From positions 1 to 64,000 of the forward strand of contig NZ_BBUZ01000047.1 in assembly GCF_001417735.1 (NCBI RefSeq): a stretch of DNA of 64,000 nt, in the 5' to 3' direction. Numbering within the stretch: position 1 is the stretch's first letter; every line of letters begins with the position of its first letter. Positions 53,526 to 62,364 of this stretch are shown here, one piece after another. The notes beneath the pieces were generated by a model that searched no databases, had not been told where the DNA came from, and worked only from the letters and a program-made list of their open reading frames with translations. The stretch comes from Streptomyces sp. NBRC 110028. GTDB taxonomy: Bacteria; Actinomycetota; Actinomycetes; Streptomycetales; Streptomycetaceae. The position numbers were made by a program, and so were the translations under genes.

Positions 53526-55736
53526 ATGGGCGAGAAGACGAACACACACCCCGGGGCCGCCGGAAGGGCAGCGGCGGCCGACCGCCCCAGCTCCCTGCGG
53601 AATGTGGTGCTGGTCGGCCACAGCGGGTCCGGGAAGACGACACTCGTGGAGGCCCTCGCGCTGGCCACCGGCGCGATCAACCGGGCCGGCCGGGTCGAGG
53701 ACGGCGGCTGTCTCTCCGACCACGACGAGATCGAGCACCGGCAGCAGCGCTCGGTACAGCTGTCCCTGGTCCCCGTCGAATGGGGCGGGATGAAGATCAA
53801 TCTCCTCGATACCCCGGGCTACGCCGACTTCGTCGGGGAGCTGAGGGCCGGTCTGCGGGCAGCGGACGCGGCCCTCTTCGTCGTCTCGGCGGCCCAGGAC
53901 GCGGTGGGCATCGCGGGCGCCACCCGCATGGTGTGGGAGGAGTGCGCCGCGGTCGGGATGCCGCGCGCCATCGTGATCACGCACCTGGAGGCGGCCCGCG
54001 CCAGCTTCGAGGAGATGACCGAGATCTGCCGCCGCACCTTCGGCGGCGACGACCCCGACGCCGTCCTGCCGCTGTACCTGCCGCTGCGCGGCGAACCGGC
54101 CCCGGACGGGCACGCCCCCGTGACCGGGCTGATCGGCCTGCTCTCCCAGCGGGTGTACGACTACTCCTCGGGGTCACGGACCGAGACCCCGCCCACCGAC
54201 GGCCAGGCCCCCCTGGTCTCGGAGGCCCGCGACCGGCTCATCGAGGGGATCATCTCCGAGAGCGAGGACGAGACCCTCATGGACCGCTATCTGGGCGGCG
54301 AGGAGATCGACGTCAAGACGCTGATCGACGACCTGGAGAAGGCCGTCGCCCGCGGCAGCTTCCACCCCGTGCTGGCCGCCGCGCCCGCCGCCGACGGCTC
54401 CCGGCAGGGCCTGGGCACCACCGAGCTGCTGGAGCTGATCACCCGCGGCTTCCCGACCCCGCTGGAGCGCGAGGCCCCCGCGGTCACCACCCCGCAGGGC
54501 GCCGCGTGCCCGGCACTGGTCTGCGACCCGGACGGCCCGCTGGCCGCCGAGGTCGTCAAGACCTCCTCCGACCCCTACGTCGGCCGGATATCGCTGGTCC
54601 GGGTCTTCTCCGGGACGCTGCGCCCGGACGAGACGGTGCACGTCTCGGGGCACGGCATGGAGGACCGCGGCCATGAGGACCACGACGTGGACGAGCGGGT
54701 CGGTGCCCTGTCCACGCCGTTCGGCAAACAGCAGCGCACGCTGTCCCAGGCCATCGCGGGCGATCTGGCGTGCGTCGCCAAGCTGACCCGCGCCGAGACC
54801 GGGGACACGCTTTCGGCCAAGGACCGGCCGCTGCTCATGGAGCCGTGGCAGATGCCCGACCCGCTGCTGCCCGTCGCCATCGAGGCGCACAGCAAGGCGG
54901 ACGAGGACAAGCTGTCGCTGGGCCTGTCGCGGCTGGTGGCCGAGGACCCGACGATGCGGCTGGAGCAGAACCCGGACACCCACCAGGTGGTGCTGTGGTG
55001 CCTGGGCGAGGCCCATGTGGACGTCGCCCTGGAGCGGCTGCGCGCCCGGTACGGGGTACAGGTGGACGCCGTGCCGTACAAGGTGGCACTCCGCGAGACG
55101 TTCGGAAGCAAATCCAGCGGGCGCGGGCGGCACGTCAAGCAGTCCGGCGGGCACGGCCAGTACGCGATCTGCGAGATCGAGGTGGAGCCGCTGCCCGGCG
55201 GCTCGGGCATCGAGTTCGTGGACAAGGTCGTCGGCGGCGCGGTGCCCCGGCAGTTCATCCCGTCCGTCGAGAAGGGGGTACGGGCCCAGGCGGCGCGCGG
55301 TGTCTCCACCGGAAACCCGCTGGTCGACGTGCGGATCACCCTGCTGGACGGCAAGGCGCACTCGGTGGACTCCTCCGATGCCGCGTTCCAGACGGCGGGC
55401 GCGCTCGCGCTGCGCGAGGCGGCCGCCGACAGCTGGATCGAGCTGCTGGAGCCGGTGGTCAAGGTCGGCGTCCTGATCGCCGACGACTACGTCGGCGCCG
55501 TCATGAGCGATCTGTCCGGGCGGCGCGGCCGGGTCGTGGGCACCGAGCAGTCCGGCGGCGGCCAGACCCTGATCCAGGCGGAGGTCCCGGAACTCGAGAT
55601 CGGCCGGTACGCGGTCGACCTGCGGTCGCTGTCACACGGCACCGGGCGGTTCAGCCGCTCGTACGCCCGGCACGAGCCGATGCCCCCGCAGGTGGCCGAG
55701 CGGTTGCGCGGCGAACGGACCGGGGCCGGGACGTAG
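53526..55736 (+). CDS. elongation factor G-like protein with degenerate GTPase motifs (EF-G2 type)
   Basis: The 736 residues have the full EF-G layout (G domain, domains II-V; QSGGHGQYAICEIEVEPL marks domain IV). The P-loop GHSGSGKTT is intact at 31-39, but switch I reads QRSVQ where RGIT is expected, the DxPGH motif is DTPGY with Tyr99 in place of the catalytic His, and NKxD is THLE at 152-155. It therefore resembles the mycobacterial EF-G2/FusA2 group, which I recall as binding GTP without ribosome-stimulated hydrolysis. The ATG has GGGAGG upstream. It and the next gene are the only plus-strand pair between the PIM operon and HIT-thrS. Confidence 0.9.
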   Translation: MGEKTNTHPGAAGRAAAADRPSSLRNVVLVGHSGSGKTTLVEALALATGAINRAGRVEDGGCLSDHDEIEHRQQRSVQLSLVPVEWGGMKINLLDTPGYADFVGELRAGLRAADAALFVVSAAQDAVGIAGATRMVWEECAAVGMPRAIVITHLEAARASFEEMTEICRRTFGGDDPDAVLPLYLPLRGEPAPDGHAPVTGLIGLLSQRVYDYSSGSRTETPPTDGQAPLVSEARDRLIEGIISESEDETLMDRYLGGEEIDVKTLIDDLEKAVARGSFHPVLAAAPAADGSRQGLGTTELLELITRGFPTPLEREAPAVTTPQGAACPALVCDPDGPLAAEVVKTSSDPYVGRISLVRVFSGTLRPDETVHVSGHGMEDRGHEDHDVDERVGALSTPFGKQQRTLSQAIAGDLACVAKLTRAETGDTLSAKDRPLLMEPWQMPDPLLPVAIEAHSKADEDKLSLGLSRLVAEDPTMRLEQNPDTHQVVLWCLGEAHVDVALERLRARYGVQVDAVPYKVALRETFGSKSSGRGRHVKQSGGHGQYAICEIEVEPLPGGSGIEFVDKVVGGAVPRQFIPSVEKGVRAQAARGVSTGNPLVDVRITLLDGKAHSVDSSDAAFQTAGALALREAAADSWIELLEPVVKVGVLIADDYVGAVMSDLSGRRGRVVGTEQSGGGQTLIQAEVPELEIGRYAVDLRSLSHGTGRFSRSYARHEPMPPQVAERLRGERTGAGT

Positions 55737-55754
55737 TTCACCGGCCGCCATGGC

Positions 55755-55787
55755 GCCGCCCGCCCCAACTCGCCCGGGGCGGGCGGC
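55755..55787 (+). terminator. hairpin after the EF-G-like gene
   Basis: A 12-bp perfect stem GCCGCCCGCCCC/GGGGCGGGCGGC with a 9-base loop, 18 bases past the stop. It separates the EF-G-like gene from the next. Confidence 0.7.
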
Positions 55788-55907
55788 CGTCGACGGGCAC
55801 GGAGACCGGGAAGTTTTCCACAGGCTCCCACGCCCTGGCGACAGGTGGTACGCACCCCGGATACGCTGAGGTCGCAGCGCAATCGGCGTGCGGTATTGGG
55901 GGCGTTG

Positions 55908-57560
55908 GTGACGGACGGATTCGATTTCAGTCCCGGGGCACAGGTGCCCCTGTCCGGGTCGGCGGGCGAGACGGCGGCGACGCAGGCACTCGCCTCGGCC
56001 GCCTATCGCGACGACCCGGTGGCGAAGCTGCTGGACGCCAATTCCGAGTGGACGGTCTCGGAGGTGAAGCCGCCCAAGATCTCGCTGTTCGAGCCGAACC
56101 TCGGCGAGGCGTTCTCGCGCGCGGTGCAGCTGCGCATGCTCGGCGGCGGCCGCAACCAGGTGATCCAGTCCTTCGGCACCGAGCCGCAGACGATCGTCGA
56201 GCACTGCCTGGCCGCCAACCGGATCCGCAAGGTCCGCGACGCCCGCCTCACCGTCGTCATGGTGATATTCGGGCTGCTGTTCCTCCCCGGCGCGCTGCTC
56301 TGGCTCGGCGCCTTCCAGCTGCGCCGCTCGGTGGCCGGCGCCCAGGACAAGCGGATGGGGGCGCTGGGCACCGCCCTGATGGCGGCGCTCGGCATCTTCG
56401 TCGTCATCTTTCTGATCAAGCTGCCGTTCAGTGGCTTCTGGGGCATATATCTGCGCGGCGTGGTGGTCGCCCCGGTGATCGGCTGGTATATCGCCAAGCA
56501 GATCTGCGAGCGCACCGCCAAGGAGCTGCGGGACTACTGGGGCGGGCTGCTCTCGGGCACCGGCGTCGGCGCCAAGGTGCCCGACTCGGTGCCCAACCAC
56601 CCGGGCCAGACCTCCGCCGAGGTGCTGCGCAAGTCGCTGCACAAGCTCACCGCCGAGCAGTACAGCAACGTGGTCTTCTACGCCGGCCCCAAGGGCATAC
56701 TCGGCATGGGCACCCGCTGGGGCAGCTGGCAGCTCGCCGAGGACCTGGTGTCGGCCGACCCCGACAAGGAGATCGACCCCTTCCGCAGCTGGGACGTCAT
56801 ACGGGCGATCCACGACCAGCTGCGCCTGCTGGAGCGCACCCCGCTGCACACCGGCGGCTTCCCCCCGCCCCAGGTGCGCCACTGGGTGGTCTCCCCCATC
56901 GGCGAGGGCGCCAAGTCGGTCGAGCGCGGCGGCACCTCGGAGGGGGAAGGCTTCCAGATAAAGGGCGTCGATCTGCAGAAGATCTGCGACGAGCAGCAGT
57001 TCGGCTCCGGCGACCGGCACTATCTGGGCGTGCAGTTCGTGCTGTGGGACGGCCAGCTGGTGATCACCTTCATGATCACGGTGACCCTGCTGCACAAGAC
57101 GCTGCGCATCGAGGTCACCGGACATGCGCTGGGCCCGGTGCACCCGCTGTTCTTCGGCAAGCCCTCGGCTCCCTCGAAGACGGTCGCCAAGACCTTCCGG
57201 TTCTGGGAGACCAAGTCGGTCCCGCTGCCGCTCGTGAAGCCCGCGGAGGTCGTGCGGCTCGCCGCGCGCGCCCCCTTCACCTGGTACCCGCCCGTCCTGG
57301 ATCACCTCGGCGGCAAGCTCGTGCTGCCCGAGCCGTTCGGGCTGCGCCACGCCTGGGCCGACAAACCCTGGCGGCACCGCTTCATGGCGGACGACGCGCT
57401 GCGGACGGCCACCCCCGTGCTGCGGGTGGTCCACGAGGCGGCGATCGGCGTGCTCAAGCACCACGGCGTGGACACCGAGCGCTTCGGTAACCGCTCGCTG
57501 GCCCTCAGCGGCCAGGTCCAGGACGTCACCCCGAAGAAGGTCGACCTGTACGACGCGTAG
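55908..57560 (+). CDS. 550-residue membrane protein of unknown function
   Basis: I do not recognise a family. A soluble N-terminal part of about 115 residues is followed by two or three membrane helices (LTVVMVIFGLLFLPGALLWLGAF, LMAALGIFVVIFLIKLPF, VVVAPVIGWYIAKQI), then a soluble region of about 250 residues (VVFYAGPKGILGMGTRWGSWQ; QQFGSGDRHYLGVQFVLWDGQLV), a short hydrophobic stretch (VITFMITVTLLHKTLRIEVTGHAL) and an Arg/Pro-rich end. The start is GTG at TDGFDFSPG with a weak GGGGG site; TTG one codon earlier is possible. Codon use is like its neighbours. It lies between an EF-G terminator and a strong convergent terminator, so it is probably transcribed alone. Confidence 0.75.
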   Translation: MTDGFDFSPGAQVPLSGSAGETAATQALASAAYRDDPVAKLLDANSEWTVSEVKPPKISLFEPNLGEAFSRAVQLRMLGGGRNQVIQSFGTEPQTIVEHCLAANRIRKVRDARLTVVMVIFGLLFLPGALLWLGAFQLRRSVAGAQDKRMGALGTALMAALGIFVVIFLIKLPFSGFWGIYLRGVVVAPVIGWYIAKQICERTAKELRDYWGGLLSGTGVGAKVPDSVPNHPGQTSAEVLRKSLHKLTAEQYSNVVFYAGPKGILGMGTRWGSWQLAEDLVSADPDKEIDPFRSWDVIRAIHDQLRLLERTPLHTGGFPPPQVRHWVVSPIGEGAKSVERGGTSEGEGFQIKGVDLQKICDEQQFGSGDRHYLGVQFVLWDGQLVITFMITVTLLHKTLRIEVTGHALGPVHPLFFGKPSAPSKTVAKTFRFWETKSVPLPLVKPAEVVRLAARAPFTWYPPVLDHLGGKLVLPEPFGLRHAWADKPWRHRFMADDALRTATPVLRVVHEAAIGVLKHHGVDTERFGNRSLALSGQVQDVTPKKVDLYDA

Positions 57561-57570
57561 GGCCCGGCGC

Positions 57571-57621
57571 ACGACAGGGGCGTGGCCCCCGGCGGTCTGC
57601 CGGGGGCCACGCCCCTGTCGT
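57571..57621. terminator. bidirectional terminator between the 550-residue protein gene and HIT
   Basis: A 23-bp perfect stem (57571-57593 with 57599-57621) and a five-base loop between convergent genes, the longest stem in the window. Confidence 0.9.
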
Positions 57622-57648
57622 ACCCGGTGCTGCGGGAGGCGCCGCCGC

Positions 57649-58197
57649 TCAGCCCTTCGGCCAGGCGTCGGCGAGCAACCGTCGGGTGTCGGCGAGGAGT
57701 TGCGGCAGCACCTTGGTGCGGCCGATGACCGGCATGAAGTTGCTGTCGCCGCCCCAGCGCGGCACCACATGCTGGTGCAGATGGGCGGCGATCCCGGCCC
57801 CGGCGACGGTGCCCTGGTTGAGCCCGATGTTGAAGCCGTGCGCGCCCGAGGCGGTGCGCAGCGTGGTCATGGCGGTCTTGGTGAACTCCGCCAGCTCGAT
57901 CGTTTCCTCGGCGTCCAGCTCGGTGTAGTCGGCGAGGTGCCGGAACGGGACGATCATGAGGTGCCCGCCGGTGTACGGGTACAGGTTGAGCACGGCGTAG
58001 ACGCGCTCCCCCCGGGCGATGATCAAGCCGTCCTCGTCGGACTTGTCCGGGATGGAGCAGAACGGACAGCCATCGCCCGCCCCCGGGCCGGTGGGCTTGT
58101 TCTCGCCCTGGATGTACGCCATCCGGTGGGGCGTCCACAGGCGCTGGAACGCGTCCGGCGTTCCCACTCCGATCTGCTGCTCCGGCTCACTCGTCAT
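57649..58197 (-). CDS. HIT family nucleotide hydrolase/phosphorylase
   Basis: Likely acts on diadenosine polyphosphates; the mycobacterial counterpart beside thrS is an Ap4A phosphorylase. The 182 residues carry a CPFC pair near residue 46, RVYAVLNLYPYTGGHLMIVP, and the active HIT motif HLHQHVV with three histidines. The ATG at TSEPEQQIG has a weak upstream site. It follows thrS by 96 bases on the same strand, which suits a role in clearing Ap4A, a by-product of aminoacyl-tRNA synthetases. Confidence 0.93.
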   Translation of the reverse strand: MTSEPEQQIGVGTPDAFQRLWTPHRMAYIQGENKPTGPGAGDGCPFCSIPDKSDEDGLIIARGERVYAVLNLYPYTGGHLMIVPFRHLADYTELDAEETIELAEFTKTAMTTLRTASGAHGFNIGLNQGTVAGAGIAAHLHQHVVPRWGGDSNFMPVIGRTKVLPQLLADTRRLLADAWPKG

Positions 58198-58237
58198 GCG
58201 GGCCAGCATATTCGTCCCGGGCGGCGGAGTATGCGGC

Positions 58238-58265
58238 GAGGGGCGGCCCGGACGGACCGCCCCTC
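58238..58265 (-). terminator. hairpin between thrS and HIT
   Basis: A 9-bp stem GAGGGGCGG/CCGCCCCTC with a 10-base loop, 28 bases past the thrS stop. It is probably an attenuator. Confidence 0.5.
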
Positions 58266-58293
58266 ATCACCTCCCCGCCCGAGCGGGGCCGCG

Positions 58294-60273
58294 TCACACC
58301 TGGATCCGGCGCTCCACGGCGTCGACGATCTCGGCGATCGCTTGGTCGACCGGGATGCCGTTCTTCTGCGAGCCGTCGCGGTAGCGGAAGCTGACCGCCC
58401 CGGCCGCCACGTCCTCGTCACCGGCGATGACCATGAACGGGACCTTGGACTTCTGCGCGTTCCTGATCTTCTTCTGCATCCGGTCCGAGGACGAGTCGAC
58501 CTCCACCCGCAGGCCCTTCGCCCGCGCCTGGGCGGCGAACTCCTCCAGGTACGGCACATGGCCGTCGCCGATCGGGATGCCGACCGCCTGGACGGGGGCG
58601 AGCCAGGCCGGGAAGGCGCCCGCGTAGTGCTCCAGCAGGACCGCGAAGAAGCGCTCGATCGACCCGAACAGCGCCCGGTGGATCATGACCGGCTGCCGGC
58701 GCGAGCCGTCGGCCGCGGTGTACTCCAGGTTGAAGCGCTCCGGCTGGTTGAAGTCGACCTGGATGGTCGACATCTGCCAGGTACGGCCGATCGCGTCCCG
58801 CGCCTGGACCGAGATCTTCGGCCCGTAGAAGGCCGCGCCGCCCGGGTCCATGACCAGTTCCAGGCCCTGCTTCTCGGCGGCCTTGCGCAGCTCCTCGGTG
58901 GCCTCCTCCCACTGCTCCGGCCCACCGATGAACTTGTCCGAGTCGTCGCGGGTGGACAGCTCCAGGTAGAAGTCGCTCAGGCCGTAGTCGCGGAGCAGAT
59001 CCAGCACGAAGGTGAGCAGCGAGTCCAGCTCATCCGGCATCTGCTCCTTGGTGCAGTAGATGTGCGAGTCGTCCTGGGTGAAGCCCCGGGCCCGGGTCAG
59101 GCCGTGGACGACGCCGGACTTCTCGTACCGGTAGACCGTGCCGAACTCGAACAGCCGCAGCGGCAGCTCACGGTAGGACCGCCCGCGCGCCCTGAAGATC
59201 AGGTTGTGCATCGGGCAGTTCATGGCCTTGAGGTAGTAGTCCTGCCCCTCGAACTCCATGGGCGGGAACATGCCCTCCATGTAGTGCGGCAGGTGGCCCG
59301 AGGTCTCGAAGAGCTTGGCCTTGGTGATGTGCGGGGTGTTGACGAACTCGTACCCCGACTCCTCGTGCCGTTTCCGCGAGTACTCCTCCATCTCCTTGCG
59401 GATCACGCCACCGCGCGGGTGGAAGACCGCCAGGCCCGAGCCCAGCTCGTCCGGGAAGGAGAACAGGTCCAGCTCGGCACCCAGCTTGCGGTGGTCGCGC
59501 TTCTCGGCCTCCGCCAGGAAGTCCAGGTACGCCTTCAGCTCGTCCTTGGTCGGCCAGGCGGTGCCGTAGATCCGCTGGAGCTGCGGGTTCTTCTCGCTCC
59601 CCCGCCAGTACGCGGCGGCGCTGCGCATCAGCTTGAAGGCCGGGATGTTCCGGGTGGTCGGCAGGTGCGGACCACGGCACAGATCGCGCCAGCACAGCTC
59701 GCCGGACTTCGCGTCGAGGTTGTCGTAGATGGTCAGCTCGCCCGCGCCGACCTCGGCGGAGGCACCCTCGGCGGCGTCCGCGGCCGACCCCTTGAGCCCG
59801 ATCAGCTCCAGCTTGTACGGCTCGGCGGCCAGCTCCTCGCGGGCGGCCTCGTCGGTGACGGCACGGCGCGAGAACCTCTGGCCCCTCTTCTGGATCTCCT
59901 GCATCTTCTTCTCGATGCGCTTGAGATCGTCCGGCTGGAACGGGGTCTCGACGTCGAAGTCGTAGTAGAAGCCGTCCTTGATCGGCGGGCCGATGCCGAG
60001 CTTGGCCTCCGGGAACAGCTCCTGCACGGCCTGCGCCATCACATGCGCGGTCGAGTGGCGCAGGATGTCCAGACCGTCCTGGCTGGTGATCTCCACCGGC
60101 TCGATCTCTTCGCCGTCGGCGGGCTCGTACGCCAGGTCCTTCAGCTGCCCGCCCACGCGCGCGGCGACGATCGAGCGGTCACCGGCGAAGAGGTCGGCCG
60201 CCGTAGTGCCCGTCGTCACCACGCGCTCTTCCCGCTCGGAATCGCGTTGGATGATCACACGGACGTCTGACAC
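58294..60273 (-). CDS. thrS: threonyl-tRNA synthetase
   Basis: Charges tRNA-Thr and edits serine. The 659 residues have an N-terminal TGS domain (residues 1-70), the editing domain with HSTAHVMAQAV and the later CRDLCRGPHLP-like site (LCWRDLCRGPHLPTTR), the class II core (NCPMHNLIFRARGRSYRELPLR, TRDDSDKFIGGPEQW, MIHRALFGSIERFFAVLLEHYAG) and an anticodon domain. The start is GTG behind AGGAGA. I found no T-box features in the short upstream region. Confidence 0.97.
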   Translation of the reverse strand: MSDVRVIIQRDSEREERVVTTGTTAADLFAGDRSIVAARVGGQLKDLAYEPADGEEIEPVEITSQDGLDILRHSTAHVMAQAVQELFPEAKLGIGPPIKDGFYYDFDVETPFQPDDLKRIEKKMQEIQKRGQRFSRRAVTDEAAREELAAEPYKLELIGLKGSAADAAEGASAEVGAGELTIYDNLDAKSGELCWRDLCRGPHLPTTRNIPAFKLMRSAAAYWRGSEKNPQLQRIYGTAWPTKDELKAYLDFLAEAEKRDHRKLGAELDLFSFPDELGSGLAVFHPRGGVIRKEMEEYSRKRHEESGYEFVNTPHITKAKLFETSGHLPHYMEGMFPPMEFEGQDYYLKAMNCPMHNLIFRARGRSYRELPLRLFEFGTVYRYEKSGVVHGLTRARGFTQDDSHIYCTKEQMPDELDSLLTFVLDLLRDYGLSDFYLELSTRDDSDKFIGGPEQWEEATEELRKAAEKQGLELVMDPGGAAFYGPKISVQARDAIGRTWQMSTIQVDFNQPERFNLEYTAADGSRRQPVMIHRALFGSIERFFAVLLEHYAGAFPAWLAPVQAVGIPIGDGHVPYLEEFAAQARAKGLRVEVDSSSDRMQKKIRNAQKSKVPFMVIAGDEDVAAGAVSFRYRDGSQKNGIPVDQAIAEIVDAVERRIQV

Positions 60274-60538
60274 CGGTCTCTCCTGACTGAAGGATCACTA
60301 CTCACGGCGAATGCCGCGCAGCGAGAATCGTACCGAGCCGACCGGCCCGACCGCGAAACGGTTATCCGCGCCGGCCCCGCGAGAGGGCTCCGCCCCGGCG
60401 CGCTCAGTCCTCGCCGCACGCCTCCTCGAAGAAGTCGAGGTTCTCGTGGGGCGGCTTGAGCAGCCGGCCCCGCTCCGCGTCGTCCACCCGCACCGGGGCC
60501 AGCGACGGGGTGTGGCGCCGGGCCGCGGTCGCGGTCCA

Positions 60539-60952
60539 TCAGGGTCTGCCTCCCGCCCCGGCCCGGGTCATGATCTCGCAGAGCGCGCGGTCGTCGAAGA
60601 TCCGCGAGGTCGGGATCCGCACGGTGGGCCGGCGGCGGCCCGTCACCGGGTGGCCCGCCAGGTTGATCCAGTAGCAGCGGTGCCGCAGCGCCAGACGGTC
60701 GTGGCCGGCCCGTCTCCAGTCGTCCCGCTCACGCGGCACGATCATCACCAGGATCTTGTGCACCGAGACCGGGCCGCGGGCGAGCTTGACCAGATGGTCG
60801 TTGTCGAGGGTGAAGCCGAAGACCGGGCCGGGCGGATGCGGTGCCGGCTGGTACGTGGCCTTGAGCTGCGCCTTGATCGTCACTTCGTCGTCCACGGCGT
60901 GGGACAGCAGACCGCTCGCCGACGGGGCCGGTTCGGGCTGCGCGAGCGCCAT
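60539..60952 (-). CDS. shortened DUF4365-type protein, possibly decaying
   Basis: Function unknown; the DUF4365 family is often placed among nuclease-like folds. The 137 residues start MALAQPEPAPSASGLLSHAVDDEVTIKAQLK and continue with FTLDNDHLVKLARGPVSVHK and RIFDDRALCEIMTRAG (split here only by prose). As I recall the Streptomyces homologues, about 50 residues that should lie between MALAQPE and VDDEV, including a GID motif, are missing. After the TGA stop (60539-60541) the same frame stays open for 44 codons with G/C at every third position, ending at 60409 in PPHENLDFFEEACGED. It may be a deletion remnant, or a family variant. Confidence 0.6.
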   Translation of the reverse strand: MALAQPEPAPSASGLLSHAVDDEVTIKAQLKATYQPAPHPPGPVFGFTLDNDHLVKLARGPVSVHKILVMIVPRERDDWRRAGHDRLALRHRCYWINLAGHPVTGRRRPTVRIPTSRIFDDRALCEIMTRAGAGGRP

Positions 60953-61114
60953 GTGCGTGACGTCTTCCGGTCGTCCCCGGTGTCCGTACGCCTGTGTTGT
61001 CTTCCCGTCAGATGCCCTGCAATCAGTGGTGGTTCGGGCACCACCCTCCGGGTATCACCAGGTCGGGGCGGGATCCGCAGGCCATGGGGTATGTACGCAC
61101 GAGGAGTTGAGGCC

Positions 61115-61840
61115 ATGTCGTCCTGGTTCGAGGGGCCGCTCGCCGCGTTCGACACGGAGACGACCGGGATCGACGTCGAGCACGACCGGATCGTGTCGGC
61201 CGCTCTCGTCGTCCAGCGCGGCGCCGGAGTGCTGCCGGAGGTGCGGCGCTGGCTGGTGAGCCCGGGCATACCGGTGCCGCGGGCAGCGACCGAGATACAC
61301 GGGCTGACCGACACGCATCTGCAGCGGCACGGGCGGTGGCCCGCGCCGGTGATGGACGAGGTGGCGCGGGCCCTCGCCGAGCAGACGGCGCGGGGCACCC
61401 CGGTGGTGGTGATGAACGCGCCGTTCGATCTGACGCTGCTGGACCGCGAGTTGAAGCGGCATCGCAACGCCACCCTGGCGACCTATCTGTCGCTGCGCGC
61501 GCTGTGCGTCCTCGACCCCCGGGTGCTGGACAAGCATCTGGACCGCTACCGCAAGGGCCGCCGCACGCTCACCGATCTGTGCGCGCACTACGGCGTCGAG
61601 CTGACGGGCGCGCATGACGCGGCGGCGGACGCGATGGCCTCCCTGGAGGTCGTCCGGGCGGTGGGCCGCCGCTTCTCGGCACGGCTGGAGAAGCTGACGC
61701 CCAGTGAGCTGCACGCCCGCCAGACGGTCTGGTACGCGGCGCAGGCGCGCGGCCTGCAGGCGTGGTTCGCGCTCAACGGCTCGGACGAGGTCTGCGACCC
61801 GGCCTGGCCGCTGCGGCCGGACCTTCCGGCGGCGGCGTAG
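61115..61840 (+). CDS. DEDDh-family 3'-5' exonuclease (DNA polymerase III epsilon-like)
   Basis: Removes nucleotides from DNA 3' ends; its length (241) and lone position suggest a repair nuclease rather than the replicative epsilon. All three exonuclease motifs are visible: AFDTETTGID (Exo I, near residue 11), VVMNAPFDLTLLDREL (Exo II) and GAHDAAADAMAS (Exo III, with the DEDDh His). The ATG at SSWFEGPLAA has GAGGAG upstream. It diverges from the DUF4365 gene and converges on the VOC gene with only ten bases between. Confidence 0.93.
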   Translation: MSSWFEGPLAAFDTETTGIDVEHDRIVSAALVVQRGAGVLPEVRRWLVSPGIPVPRAATEIHGLTDTHLQRHGRWPAPVMDEVARALAEQTARGTPVVVMNAPFDLTLLDRELKRHRNATLATYLSLRALCVLDPRVLDKHLDRYRKGRRTLTDLCAHYGVELTGAHDAAADAMASLEVVRAVGRRFSARLEKLTPSELHARQTVWYAAQARGLQAWFALNGSDEVCDPAWPLRPDLPAAA

Positions 61841-61850
61841 CCCCGAGCGC

Positions 61851-62252
61851 CTACTGTTCCCGGATGACCTCTTCCGGAGGCGTGGCGAGCCTCAGCCGGA
61901 ACGGGTGCCCGGCGGGGTCGGAGTAGAGGCGGACGTCGTTCGGGCCGCCGTTGTCCTTGGTGTCCAGCGGCCGCGCCCCCAGGTCGACGACCTGGCGTTC
62001 GGCGGCGTCCATGTCGTCGACCAGGAGTTCCAGGTGGGCCTGCTGGGAGTCGTCCGGCCGGGGCCAGCTCGGCGGGGCGTAGCCGTGGTCGCGGAGGAAG
62101 GACATGCGCGTCCCGCCGGGGGCGACGATATCGATCCGGTCGAGGCTGGTCACCGGCGTGATCTCGGCGCCGAACACGGTGGCGTAGAACTCGGCCAGCT
62201 GTTCGGGCTCGGCGCAGTCCAGGGACAGGACGGCTGTGGTGGCGACGGTCAT
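61851..62252 (-). CDS. VOC (glyoxalase/bleomycin-resistance fold) protein
   Basis: Substrate unknown. The 133 residues form two beta-alpha-beta modules: VLSLDCAEPEQLAEFYATVFG at the start and HLELLVDDMDAAERQVVDLG after residue 70, ending with LYSDPAGHPFRLRL. Potential metal positions are present only in part, so it may bind rather than catalyse. It stands alone between the exonuclease gene and tRNA-Val on the minus strand. Confidence 0.85.
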   Translation of the reverse strand: MTVATTAVLSLDCAEPEQLAEFYATVFGAEITPVTSLDRIDIVAPGGTRMSFLRDHGYAPPSWPRPDDSQQAHLELLVDDMDAAERQVVDLGARPLDTKDNGGPNDVRLYSDPAGHPFRLRLATPPEEVIREQ

Positions 62253-62364
62253 GGGCTCCCCTCCGATTCATCCGCGATGTGGACGCGGGTACCCCTGTCC
62301 GGCGGTGACACGCCCGGAAAACGCCGGGGCCGGACCGCCTGCTGGCGGCCCGGCCCCGGAAGGG

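Noticed and set aside
53526..57560. The plus-strand EF-G2/membrane-protein pair as a recent horizontally acquired island
   Set aside because: GC content and codon use match the neighbours, there are no flanking repeats, tRNA or integrase, and EF-G2 genes are widespread in actinobacteria.
60274..60538. A 94-codon minus-strand frame (60255-60539) overlapping the thrS start and following the DUF4365 gene
   Set aside because: It overlaps the start of thrS and has shadow-like Arg/Pro/Gly composition; the parallel frame ending at 60409 is the more protein-like one.
58294..60539. T-box leader for thrS
   Set aside because: The upstream region is short and shows no specifier loop or conserved T-box sequence.
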